Part shown: positions 33,118 to 42,870 of the stretch, in pieces
Layout of the letters: each line of letters begins with the position of its first letter
Position numbering within the stretch: position 1 is the first letter of the stretch
From: Asterella californica
Lineage: Eukaryota; Streptophyta; Marchantiopsida; Marchantiales; Aytoniaceae
Reading direction: 5' to 3'
Assembly: GCA_036924285.1 (NCBI GenBank)
Contig: JAYKYS010000010.1
Coordinates: 14,793,001 to 14,857,000, forward strand
DNA: 64,000 nucleotides
The notes under the pieces: model-generated
Database searches by the model: none
What the model was told of the DNA's origin: nothing
Seen by the model: only the letters and a program-made list of their open reading frames with translations
Program-made: the position numbers and the translations under genes

Positions 33118-34374
33118 GAGCAACGTCGGATGCGATCGACGAGTGTTATTGCTCGGATACTCTTGAGCTCTTTGCCTACCGGGTCGGTGGAGGCAAAGGC
33201 TGGGGGCGAGGCACATGGAGTTCGTCATCCTTGGACATCATGGGATGTCATAGGAGAGAGTGTGGAGCTTGCAGCTAGAACTGCAGAAATTTTACGCACA
33301 GTAACGGTGGAGGTTGTTGGTGGTGAGCAGAAGGAAACTGCTCCACAGGCTGCAAGATAGCAGTCAACGACTTCGTCTTCTACCTCTAGCATGGTAACAG
33401 AGGATACTTGGGAGCCGGAGATTGGACCCAAGCTTATAGGAGAGGAGAGACGAAGAATCCAAAGATTCCTGAAGAGTTACAGGAATTGTTTTGCCTTCAG
33501 TATGAAGGATTTGGGTACCTTGAAGGGACCTGGTATACGGATCGACTTGGCTAACGACACGCCAATCTTTCGACGTCCTTACAAGTACAGTGATATGGAG
33601 AGAGCCTTGATCCAGAGTAGGACTCAAGACTTGTTGGAGGTTGGGTTGGTGGAGATGTTGCATGGAGAGTACGCATCTGTCACAGTTATGCCAGCCAAGA
33701 AGGATATGTATGGCAACTATACGGATAGACGGATGTGTGGGGACTACCGTCCTATCAATCGGCAGACGAAGTCCGATAAGTATGCCATGCTGACACCTGA
33801 GGAGATCTTTGATGCAGTGGGGCATGTGAAGGTCTTCAGTACTTTGGATCTTCGAGCAGGGTATCATCAGTTGCCAGTGAGAGAAGAAGATAAGTCCAAG
33901 ATAGCATTCTGGAGATATGACTCTCACGGCAAGGATTGTTTGTATCAGTGGCGGTTCTTACCATTTGGGTTGAAGAACGCCCTTGCTGAGTTCCAAAGGG
34001 TGATGGATAGAATCCTAGCAGGATTGGATTTTGTCAGATGTTATATTGACGACATCTTAGTCTATAGTGCTACAGTGGAGGAGCACGAGAGACACTTACG
34101 GGATGTGTTTGAGCGGTTGAGAGCTCATGGGTTGAAGTTACACCCTGGGAAGTGTAAGTTCTTCCAGGAGTTGGTAGAGTATCTGGACCACACCATCTAT
34201 CCAGGTGGATTGGGTGTTCAACAGACGAAGGTTGAGGCTATTGCACGTATCCTGCGCCCCACAAATGTGAGTCGAGTTCGAGCATTTGTTGGTTTGGCGA
34301 ACTTTTATCGTCGATACGTGAAGGGATTTAGTGCAATTGCGAAGCCGTTGACCAAGCTGATGAAGATGGACTAG
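33118..34374 (+). pseudogene. Element B reverse transcriptase
   Basis: After C copy 1 the B frame resumes. Joining ...GGATTGGCTGAGC (24856) to AACGTCGG (33122) keeps the reading frame of the methyltransferase. A TAG at 33358 (from CAG) interrupts a spacer. RT runs from about 33391: RRMCGDYRPINRQT, STLDLRAGYHQLPV, then YIDDILVYS with catalytic Asp codons at 34048-34053, and FVGLANFYRRYVKGFS. All RT landmarks are intact. The frame ends at a TAG (34372, from CAG), then a TGA (34384, from TGG), and coding continues in frame as RNase H. Confidence 0.92.
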
Positions 34375-34938
34375 GAGTGGCAGTGAGGAGATGAGCAGGA
34401 GCGAGCTTTTGTAGAGCTCAAGGATAGGTTGACATCTGCTCCCATCTTGAGGAGACCCGTTAAGAGGCGTCCTTTCCAACTGCACACCGATTGGAGTATG
34501 TTGGGACTTGGAGCAGTGCTGACTCATCATGAGGATGAGAAAAAGGAGTTCGTGGTGGCGTATGCTAGTCGCTCCAACAATTCAGCGGAGGCGAGGTATA
34601 GTTCGTATGAGAGAGAGTGTTTGACGGCAGTGTGGGCTGTTGCACACTTTCGATGTTATCTGTTTGAGAACCCCTTTACTCTCATCACTGATCACCAGTC
34701 GCTCAAGTGATTGATGGAGTCCGATAAGCTTACAGGGAAGCTTGCACGATGGGCTCTGATCTTACAGGAGTATGACTTCCAGGTAGTACATAGACCTGGA
34801 GTTGTAAACCTAGATGCCGATGGGTTGAGTCGCAACCCGTGCACGAGTCAGCAGGATCAGACTGGGATTCGATGGCATGACGAGGTTGATGAGGAGATAG
34901 TGCCAGGGTGGCATGCATCTGTCTTTCTTTGTGTGTTG
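34375..34938 (+). pseudogene. Element B RNase H
   Basis: In the same frame as RT, after TAG and TGA stops, come FQLHTDWSMLGLGAVLTH, YERECLTAVWAV and TLITDHQSLK. These give the usual Asp-Glu-Asp pattern that degrades the RNA strand of the hybrid. A TGA at 34708 replaces the Trp expected after SLK. LTGKLARWALILQEYDF and HRPGVVN-DADGLSRNP close the domain. The coding strand then switches because of the inversion that follows. Confidence 0.87.
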
Positions 34939-35282
34939 GCCATGAACTCTATACTGTCCTTGGAGTAAGCTATGTGTATGCTTCACTCCAAAATGTCCCA
35001 ACTCCTCATGGGCATGTCGTACTAACTGTGCCCTCTGGGATGGATGTGGCACTATCCGTACCCTCCCATCATCCCACACTCGAAGTACATGTCGTCCTTC
35101 TCGTCGAAATCTCTTCGCTCGTTGAAGGACACGATCTCGCTCCTTGGCACTTATTGTGTCTACTACCACATCAGTACGTAGATACTCCATCACGGTCACA
35201 TCATCATGGATATCTCGCTGGTCTGGAACACCATCTCCACCCTCAGGATCTGGAGACTCATCATCTACTCTCTGACTAGAGA
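34939..35282 (-). pseudogene. Inverted segment encoding the integrase N-terminal region of B
   Basis: Here the sense strand of B is the minus strand. The frame from 35199 downward reads VMEYLRTDVVVDTISAKERD and VRIVPHPSQRAQLVRHAHEE-LGHFGVKHTH. That is the His-His half of an integrase zinc-binding domain, ending LLQGQYRVHG. On the plus strand RNase H stops coding near 34938 and integrase core resumes near 35300. So about 345 bp are inverted in place. The CxxC half of the zinc domain and the next ~30 residues seem to be lost at the junction. The plus-strand frames here are shadows. Confidence 0.82.
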
Positions 35283-36379
35283 AAGATACGACTTGGCTAC
35301 ACCCCTTACCGATTATGGGGTTGGGTTACCGTTGGAGTTTGGATTTTACGGGACCCTTACCGTTGACCGTACATCACCACCGGTATGTGTTGGTGATGGT
35401 GGAGCACTTCTCCAAGTGGATTGAGTTGGTGGCATTACCAGACAAGGCGAGTGAAAGGACCGCGTATGCGTTCTTAGATGGAGTGCTGAGTTGTTTTGGA
35501 GCACCAGCTGAAGTGCTGACAGACCAAGGTACAGAGTTCCTTGGTGAGTTTCAGGCCTTGTGTGATCAGGCGCTGATTGATCATCGGACTACATCTCGAG
35601 ATCATCCTGAGGCGGATGGTTTGACGGAGAGGGTAGTTCAGACGGTGAAGAGAGGATTGCGCAAGTATGGCTTGCAAAAGGGCCACTTGGGAGACTGGGA
35701 TGTGCAGTTACCATGGTTGGCTATGGGCTACCGTTTCAGCCGACAAGCGTCTTTGGCTTCCTTCTCACTGTATTTTCTATTGTATGGCCGAGATCCAGAT
35801 CTACCTTCGGTCATTCGTCGTGATTCTGCTGAGGTGCTGGACCTTGATGACCCGGATATGTGGATGAGAGCATGTTCTCAACGAGCAGAGACATTTCGGA
35901 GAGTTATGCCTATGGCTTTTGAGAACCTAGCGATTGCTCAACATAGAGACACGTTGCGATATGCTACTATCCGAGGAGGAGGTTATCGGCCGTCGATTCG
36001 TAGGTTTCATCCTGGCGATTATATCTATCTGCAGCAGACCGCACCGACGACGTTGGATGTGACCGCAGGGCGCACTATTTTACGAGTGCGAGAGGTGTTA
36101 CCTTCTGGAGTACTCATGTTAGAGGGCCGTGATGGTGTTGTGTGGAAGGACCATGTGCATAATTGCGCGCCATGTCATCTTCCCAACATTGATGGTACCG
36201 TTGACCCAAGCTTAGCAGTTGTACGCGCGGGCTTGAGGTGTATGTTGTGTGGGTCTGCTGGTGGAGCAGCCCGTATGTTGGTGTGTGATGGTTGTTCGAG
36301 AAGTTGGCACATGTCATGTTTGACTCCACCTCTCAGTGTAGTTCCTACTGGACGGTGGGTTTGTCCTCGATGTATATAG
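35283..36379 (+). CDS. Element B integrase core, C-terminal domain and PHD finger
   Basis: The frame from 35315 gives LGYRWSLDFTGPLPL (first catalytic Asp), VLTDQGTEFLGEFQ (second Asp) and HPEADGLTERVVQTVKRGLR (Glu), the D-D-E integrase core. YGRDPDLPSVIRRD and FHPGDYIYLQQ follow. The last ~50 residues form a PHD finger. CMLC is at 36239-36250, CDGC at 36284-36295, the zinc His at 36308-36310 in WHMSC, and CPRC at 36362-36373, giving Cys4-His-Cys3. PHD fingers commonly bind histone H3 tails. In many gypsy elements a chromodomain fills this C-terminal site. A TAG ends the protein directly after the last CPRC-I. This segment has no internal stop. Confidence 0.88.
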
Positions 36380-36552
36380 TGGAGATAGTCGATTAGATCT
36401 TTGCGTGGTATGGATTGCAGACAGACGACTAACGATGAGGCGATGTAGCACCCGGCCTCCTGATCCTTGCACCCATGAAGGTGTGTATCACGTAGTTGGG
36501 ATATGGAGCTATCTGGAGTTAGAGGGACCTAACCGCCAGTTAGGGGGGCGAT
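36380..36552 (+). other. Element B 3' untranslated region with polypurine tract
   Basis: Non-coding sequence after the pol stop. AGTTAGGGGGGCG near 36538-36550 is the best polypurine tract. It lies directly before TTGTGGTACAC at 36552, not before the recognisable LTR start at 36662. That is odd and is discussed as a finding. Confidence 0.55.
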
Positions 36553-37061
36553 TGTGGTACACTTGTGTATGTGTATGACATCGTCCATGTGTTATGTGTA
36601 TGTGTGGTGTATCTCTGACAGCGATGTATGTTGTGTAGCGATGTGTATGCGCACGACAGCTGTCACGTCAGTTTGGGCACCTCGGTTAGGTTGACCGAGT
36701 GCGAAGTGGCGCATCCCGGTAAGGCCGTTAGTGCCGTTAGGGTGAGTTGGTGGGAGAGCCCACTAGAGGTAAACTTCGCAGGTAGGGCTTGGAGGCCTTA
36801 GTTCTTCGAGTTGAGCCTTCAAGCTCCAGGCTATGGTGGATAGTCTAGTTGAGTATAACCCGGATTCTCTTCGCGTTTAAAGTGGGTTTGGCTTGACCAT
36901 TTGTGAGTAATCAGTGTTGTAGTGTTGGAGATGGTAATTTCTCAATGCAGATTATTGTGGTACACTTGTGTATGTGTATGACATCGTCTATGTGTTATGT
37001 GTATGTGTGGTGTATCTCTGACAGCGATGTATGTTGTGTAGCGATGTGTATGCGCACAACA
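36553..37061 (+). repeat. 3' end of element B: LTR flanked by a ~105-bp duplication
   Basis: 36662-36953 is the 3' LTR, matching 18962-19252. It is bracketed by two copies of a ~105-bp TGTG-rich sequence, 36553-36656 and 36956-37061, which differ at few positions (CGTCCATG vs CGTCTATG; GCACGACA vs GCACAACA). The outer copy ends at the target duplication. The 5' LTR has no such sequence on either side. Either the LTR of this family is longer than it seems and the ends were rearranged, or the last step of replication added sequence from upstream of the LTR. Confidence 0.7.
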
Positions 37062-37065
37062 TCTC

Positions 37066-37515
37066 GCTGAAGCGCAGCTACGGCTGAAGGCCGCTCGACT
37101 TGGGAACAAGGAGAGGTTTGATAAGACTCATAGACTTCGGCCAAAACTGATACAAGTTAGGGACTGGGTGTTGGTATACGACAGCACATTAGAGAACCAA
37201 CACTCTACAGTTCAAAAGTTTTCGAGAAGGTGGTTTGGCCCGTACCTTGTCTCAGATGTACATCAGAATGCTACTTATTCCTTGCAAGAGCTAGATGGCA
37301 CGCATTTAAGACTTCCAGTTGCTGGAAAATGAGTGAAGCTATTCAAGAAGAGAGGGGAGATTGTGGAGGTAGCTGAGTTCTTAACTTCAGAGCAGACAGG
37401 AGCAAATGAAGATCTTTTTGAGACGGTCGAGGAGAGCGAAGACGATTTGAAGGACCACGACGATCGATGACGGATTGGCACATACCAGAGGATGTGCAGG
37501 TTTGGAGGGGGTGAA
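37066..37515 (+). pseudogene. Element A integrase C-terminus and polypurine tract
   Basis: Continues the frame interrupted at 18961. With B removed the codons read EEDL then AEAQLRLKAARLGNKERFDK, followed by VRDWVLVYDS and RRWFGPYLV, the GPY/F-type C-terminal integrase domain. A TGA at 37330 (expected CGA after VAGK) and a later TGA at 37468 close it. GGTTTGGAGGGGGTGAA just before the LTR at 37516 is the polypurine tract. Confidence 0.85.
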
Positions 37516-39305
37516 TGTCGTGTTGTACATGGGTCTGTACAGTGAAAACTAGTTGCAAAGAGATCTTTTCTTTGTTGTGTAAAAGAAGCTGCCCTGTAGC
37601 TTATCAAGCTGGGCAGGAGCTAAGCTGGGGTGGTGCTTGACAAGCTGCCCCCTAGCTTGAGTTGGAATATCACCCTAAAGGAGTCGAAAGACACCAGAAT
37701 GCAGAGCTCAACGAGGAGAGCGACTTCGTGCTTCCAGTTTTGACAAAAAATGCTTTAAGTAATAGTTAGCACGTGTTTTAAACTGAGAAATATGCGAAAG
37801 AGAGAAATCTGTCGATTTTGACTCGTGACTCGAACTCAGAATCTGATTGCGTAGGTGTGTAGGTGTTCACAAGTACTATAGTTTTGACTCTTTACTCGTT
37901 TAAAACGGAGTTGTATAGAGAAGTTAGCGTAGAGAAAGCTAGTAAAGACTTTACAGGAAGATTTCCTTAGTAAAGCATATGTAGAGACTGTAAAAGCTTT
38001 TTGAACGGAACCAAAGGCCATCCCAGTGATAGGGCGCCTGCCTAGGAGGGAAGTGGTCTTAGGATCAATCCCTCCTGGCCTCTGGTTCTTATTCTGGCAT
38101 GTTGGCCTCCCGGAAGGGAGTCTATGTTGGATATGCAGCCACGTCCTGCATATCTAGGGGCGGGAGACCGGTATCTCTCTTGATCGTAGGCTTCCTGACC
38201 TAAGCCTCCGCATGCCATCCTGAATATACTATGGGAGATACCTGGTGCGCATATGGGGAGGTTGTAAGTCCTGTGGGGCAACCTCATAAGTGTTGGGACT
38301 TCGGCCTACATTGGATGGCTTGTAGTATATTCAGGATGGCATCAAGAGCACAGGAAACTTTTGTTAATTTGTTAAATAACCATCGAGTCAGCTTAAGATG
38401 AGGAATGAGGCTATGAGAACCTTTATTAGTGAAGGGGTAGAGTTTGTGGAGACAACTGTGAAACTTGTTTTAAAAAGGGGCCAACTTCGTAAATAAAGCT
38501 CTGTACGCATAAGGACAGCAGGGGGGCAGCTTAAGCTAGGACCCTGCTTCTGATAAGTGAGTGCACTTATAAGGACAGCAAGGGGGCAGCTTAAGCTGGG
38601 GCCTTAACTTTTAGGTTAAATACCTGCGGCGGCTTGGGATCGAGGACACTTTTTCAAGGGATTTTTTGGAGAGGACTGAAGCGGAAGGAAGAGGATTAGG
38701 GATTTGGGAGTTGAGGACACGCAGGAGAAGCTAAGAGGCTGGAGAAGGTCAAATTGCTCACAGATTGAATGGAGAGAGCATCGTAAGGGAGAGAGGTAGG
38801 AGTTTTAGGCTTGGACGTTGTTTAAATAAATTGTTCTGGGGAGAAATTACTCTCAGGAGGCAGTTCTATTGAGAGAGACCGTTTGAAAATCTACAGAGGA
38901 CTTTTGATCGACGTTGGATCAGATTTCTGAGAGTTTCAGTTGGGCAAGGAGAGGAATAAGATTCAGGGGCCTGAATTTCTCTATTAGGTCCGGATTGAGA
39001 TGTACTGGGTAGACTTTTGGCTTGACGGGAGAGAGAGGTGCGCAGGAGAAGAAGAGGGAGATTTTCTGTACAGTTGGAGAAATTGATGGTGCAGCCGATA
39101 CTGAAATAAAGTTAATTGAATTTTGAGAGATCTATCTGTGTACCCAAGGTGTGTTTGAGTGCTTGTTTTTGTAATTGGTGGACGCAAGAAGCGGGGTTTT
39201 GGAGATCTCATCGTCAGCGACTACTTGTCTTTCTCTTCTGGTCTCTTCTTTGATCGATCACAGTCAAGAGGTCCGCCCTCCCCAAGAAAGACTCTCGCTC
39301 CGACA
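37516..39305 (+). repeat. 3' LTR of element A
   Basis: Starts TGTCGTGTTG and ends GCTCCGACA, then ACGT. It matches the 5' LTR over its whole length with scattered substitutions and small indels. The tRNA-like segment is at 38015-38081 and the 20-bp inverted repeat at 38212-38231/38323-38342. Confidence 0.92.
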
Positions 39306-40611
39306 ACGTGGTACATTACGGCACCGTTAGTCCTTCTTCTTAGTGTCTCCCTTGAGTTGTGGGAGTGGTTGAGAATCCACACTACCACTATTTTGAGATG
39401 TTTCAGATAAGATTTCAATGTCCTCGTTTGTTCCATCAATTATCTCCTGCTCTCAATGACTAAATGAGATAAGCATTCATCTTACCACTCGACATGCTTG
39501 GAGGTTGTGAGTATGTGTCCTTCGGTACTAAGCTCTTTGGGGCATCCATACTGATTGGATTGTCTTATAGATGGACGTGAAAACTACTTTTAATAGCATT
39601 TTTCATGCTTACATCTTTAGGAAACTCATAGATGATGGTGGATCTCTTGCGAGTCTCGTTCTTTTTGTGTAGTCATTCTATGATTCCTCCTCCTCTCATT
39701 TATGAACAAGGATATTCGATAAATGAGATTATGTTTATCGATTTCAGGTAAGTATTTGTCAAGGAGACCCTTTGATGGACTTCTCTTTGTCTTAGCTCAC
39801 TATAAGACTCTCTTGGCCACCACCTTAGTTGTTGGATGTTGTGTTTTTCTATTTCTAGCTGATGACACATATATCAGAAGTCCGATGGACCAAGTTTGTG
39901 ATGTCTTTGATCATCTCGTCTCTCAATTGATCCTCTCTTGGGTTGAGAATGAAGATGTCAAAGTGCATGATTTGATCTCCAGTAGATATATTATCATACC
40001 TCCAGCTCCTAGAAGGCTTTGTTACGCCTAGAGATGGTCATGTATTCTCAAAAATACCGATGAGTTCAGAGGACTTCACCTCTTGGTTCTTAGATGTTGC
40101 ACTGGCAGACGATGTTTTGCATTGAGGACCTCCTTAGGTTAGAGGATCCCCAAGTTGTCTTTGGTATCTTTTTTCTTCCATAGCTTGTCGTCAGATTTTT
40201 TTATCTTCACCTAGCGCCTTAGAAAATTTGATAGCAAGATCATGTGGGTCTTTGACGATATCTTAGGACCGTGGACCTTTGAGTGTGTGATAGGACCTCT
40301 CGCACATAGACAAACATTATTGCCAATATCATGTGACGGGATGGTCTTATTATCTAGAGAAGACACTACTCCTGTAGTGTTTTTGGACTCAACCTTGGTT
40401 ATGTTATTATTTTCTCGTGCGAGATATATCTATTCTGGAGCATATGATGACTTAGGTGGAGGATGGTTCTTACTCATAAAAGATGTGTCTTTGTGAGACA
40501 AGAGACAATTTGACTCTAGAGGCATGTGAGACACATCTCCGATTCGATACCTTAGCTTCCGATATGATTTTCGATGGTTCTAATGGACTCCAGTCCTCTC
40601 TAACAAGGTAC
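39306..40611 (+). pseudogene. Relic of a non-LTR retrotransposon reverse transcriptase
   Basis: Two open pieces, 39723-40031 and 40242-40496, with decayed sequence between. The first has GLLFVLAHYKTLLATT followed by FLADDTYIRSPMDQV. An ADD box after an ALAHY-type segment is typical of a LINE-type RT family abundant in moss and algal genomes. The second has VFDDILGPWTFECVIGPLAH, which fits the C-terminal part of the same family (DIMGP...GPLARRQ as I remember it). The open pieces lack starts and the region has many stops. The flank up to 39440 shows nothing else. C copy 2 cuts the relic at 40612. Confidence 0.5.
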
Positions 40612-41527
40612 TGTAACGACCTATGTTACACATAGGAAGTTTGTTTATTAGTAAGGTGTTTAGTTCTAACTAAGTGTTGAGAATGTTTATTTGCTGCCAA
40701 AGTACTTTTAGGAGGTATCAAGTTAGTCATGACTAGCTAAAAGTTAGTTATGGTTAAACTTAGCTGTACTTTTGGCAGAATTCAGATATTTGCTAAAGAG
40801 TGAGCACTACTATCTTGTCATCTTGTCTAAAAGGTGGAAAGGAGGTGGAAAGTATCCCTTATCTCCTTTTTGACTTGATATTAGTGGTTGGATTAAAGTT
40901 GTGGACTTTGTGGGCATTAAAAACAAGAAGAGATTCCACATGTTTCCTTTTTAGTGGGTCTTAGTGTAGAGGGGGGGTGGAAATTTGAGATTCCTTGAGA
41001 ATATTCTAGAATCCTTCTAGAAGTTGTTGACTTTGAAGGAATAAGCTCATGTGAAAAGATAAAAAGCCCATGTGATCAATGATTTTACCTTAAGTAATAT
41101 CTTAGTAAAACCCGGTAAAAGTAGTTACGGCTGAGTTACCGGGGGTACCAAAGTAAAAACCTAGAATGTATAAATAGAGGAGTAGAGAAGAGCTCCTCAT
41201 TCTTGTTTTCACATTGTCGTAATGACAACTTGAGTAATATAGAGAGTGTGGGATATTTTTAGCATGTGAGAACTTGAGAGACGTCGTTAGAATGGAGGAT
41301 TTTAGTTGATGTGTTTAAGGAGATTTTTAGTTGATAAGTTTGTGGGTGTATGAATGAGTGGACTCAGCATTTTCCCTTCAAGTTCATGGTGTGCTTCCAT
41401 AAAAGCCATCAGAGGTGACCCCTGAGTGAGAGACAGGCCCGACATGTTGCAGATTCGTGGATGACGATCGTGGAGGTTGAGAGATCGGGGGGGGGTAGTT
41501 GATCGATAGGACCGCGGAGGGTTTACA
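40612..41527 (+). repeat. 5' LTR of C copy 2
   Basis: Starts TGTAACGACC and ends GGGTTTACA, 916 bp. A TATAAATAGAGG word near 41168 is a good TATA box, and transcription would start about 30 bp downstream. The G-run near 41488-41495 differs in length from the other C LTRs. Confidence 0.93.
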
Positions 41528-42414
41528 TTTTTGGTTCCGTTGCCGGGACCTCACTTGAAGGGATCGTTGAACGATGTTTAGAGTTCAATTCTATATTCGA
41601 CAAAAGGAGATTATGAGAGAGCACATGGAGAGAACGTTGGGAGGAGAGAGAGCTAACGCGATGTTAGCAACGTTAGAACCTTTCGTGTATCCCGTAGTGA
41701 TATATGACGCGTTCGAAGTCATTCTTTACATCTTGTTCACTTAGAAAGGGTTTGAGGAGAGTTGAAAGAGGGTGCAACAAGAGTTGTAGAGAAAGGAGGA
41801 GAGAAAAGTTATTAGAGGAGATAAATTTGTGAGTTTAGAAATTCTGCTCTCTGGAAAATTTGTACAGTGCTGTCAACTTTTCTGTGAATTTTATTTTCCT
41901 GTGAAACTTTCCATTGTTTTAGATTGGCTTATAACCTATCTAAGACAAAAGAAATCATAGGAAAAGGTGGTCTAGAGAGGGAGCAATGAATTTTCAAAGT
42001 TGAGGGGGTCTATTCGTGAGAGTTGAAGAATTCTGTTATCTGAAAAACAATTACAGTCATTGTCAGATTTTCTGTGAATTTTATTTTCCTGAGAAACTTT
42101 CCAGTGTTTTAGAGTAGCTGATAAGCTATCCAGGACAAAAGAAATCATGAGAAGATGAGGTCTGAAGAGAGAGAAATAATTTTTCAAAGTAGAGGGGGTT
42201 GACAACCATGAGAGAAGTGAAAATATACAAATTTCAGTTCTCTGAAAATTTGTACAGTCATCACCATCTCTTCTGATTAGGGAAGTTTTTGTTGAAACTT
42301 CATGATTTAGTAGCTTGGAGGTTGAGCTACTGGAGACCACAAAAATCTTGGAGAGATCTCTTACCAACTAAGAGATATACGTTTCGGCATACAAGGAGGT
42401 CTTGAAGATACTTC
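41528..42414 (+). other. C copy 2 leader: primer-binding site and ~190-bp repeats
   Basis: The LTR is followed by TTTTTGGTTCCGTTGCCGGGAC, where TGGTTCCGTTGCCGGGA fits a tRNA-Asp-like primer. From about 41838 two ~190-200-bp units follow, each with a TCTCTGGAAAATTTGTACAG-like start, TTTTCTGTGAATTTTATTTTCCT and GACAAAAGAAATCAT, and the beginning of a third near 42230. The same repeats are in copy 1. Confidence 0.7.
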
Positions 42415-42732
42415 ATGGGGAATCCAGTTCGGGTGCCGAGGTGGAAGAAGAGACGTTTAGGAGTTCGAACGGAGTCGGAGAAGCCAAAATTAAGTGTAGA
42501 TGAGTTGCGAACACTTATCTATACTACTTGGGGTGCCCTCTTTACCCTATACCAAGAAGCTTCCGCGACCATTGGCGCAGATTTGAAGAAAACCGAGATG
42601 AAAGCATCATTCACTGTGGAGGCCACGAATGCTCCTGGTGAAGTAGAGTTGGATCCTTATAAGAGTGAGTTCAAGATGTCTGTTGTGATGAGTACAAACG
42701 ATGGTGAGGAGGATCATATCTTCGATAGTTAA
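42415..42732 (+). CDS. C copy 2 accessory ORF 1
   Basis: 105 residues, MGNPVRVPRWKKRRLG to EEDHIFDS, same length and ends as in copy 1 (30994-31311). Basic N-terminus, acidic C-terminus, no recognised domain. Differences between the copies are single substitutions with no frameshift, so the frame is probably under selection in active members. It precedes ORF 2 by ~140 bp in a likely polycistronic or spliced transcript. Confidence 0.65.
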   Translation: MGNPVRVPRWKKRRLGVRTESEKPKLSVDELRTLIYTTWGALFTLYQEASATIGADLKKTEMKASFTVEATNAPGEVELDPYKSEFKMSVVMSTNDGEEDHIFDS

Positions 42733-42870
42733 TTTTAGATTAGATTTTATTTCGTGTATAGCATGTATAATGCACGATTTTCAATATAAAGCTCGGAAGA
42801 GTTAAAAAAGTAATGTAGAATTATTTTCCTCTATGATATTTTGTCCACTTAATGGTTGAGAAGGTGCAAC

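Larger units (their letters stand above)
18962..37061 (+). mobile_element. Element B: gypsy retrotransposon with DNA methyltransferase and PHD finger
   Basis: B interrupts the A integrase. The target duplication is TCTC at 18958-18961 and 37062-37065 (or ATCTC, because the base before is shared). The left end is TGTCACGTCA and the right end ACAACA. Without C copy 1 it is about 9.8 kb. The coding order is gag with two zinc knuckles, aspartic protease, C5-cytosine methyltransferase, RT, RNase H, integrase, PHD finger. LTRs are short (~0.3-0.4 kb) and not identical at their inner/outer borders (see 36553-37061). The copy is inactivated by stops, frameshifts, a local inversion and the C insertion. 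Confidence 0.9.
9325..39305 (+). mobile_element. Element A: Ty3/gypsy LTR retrotransposon hosting nested insertions
   Basis: The ends are TGTCGTGTTG (9325) and CGACA (39305). The flanking 4-bp target duplication is ACGT at 9321-9324 and 39306-39309. LTRs lie at 9325-11109 and 37516-39305. The internal order is gag with one CCHC knuckle, linker, aspartic protease, RT, RNase H and integrase, which is the gypsy order. After removing the solo LTR D (11688-13706) and element B (18962-37061), about 10 kb of A remains. The 5' LTR ends in CCAACA and the 3' LTR in CCGACA, a single transition. A is the oldest layer of the nest and is inactivated by stops, a frameshift and the insertions. Confidence 0.93.

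Noticed and set aside
34972..35279. Plus-strand frame of 123 residues between RNase H and integrase of B
   Set aside because: It is the antisense of the inverted integrase segment, which has clear protein similarity on the minus strand.
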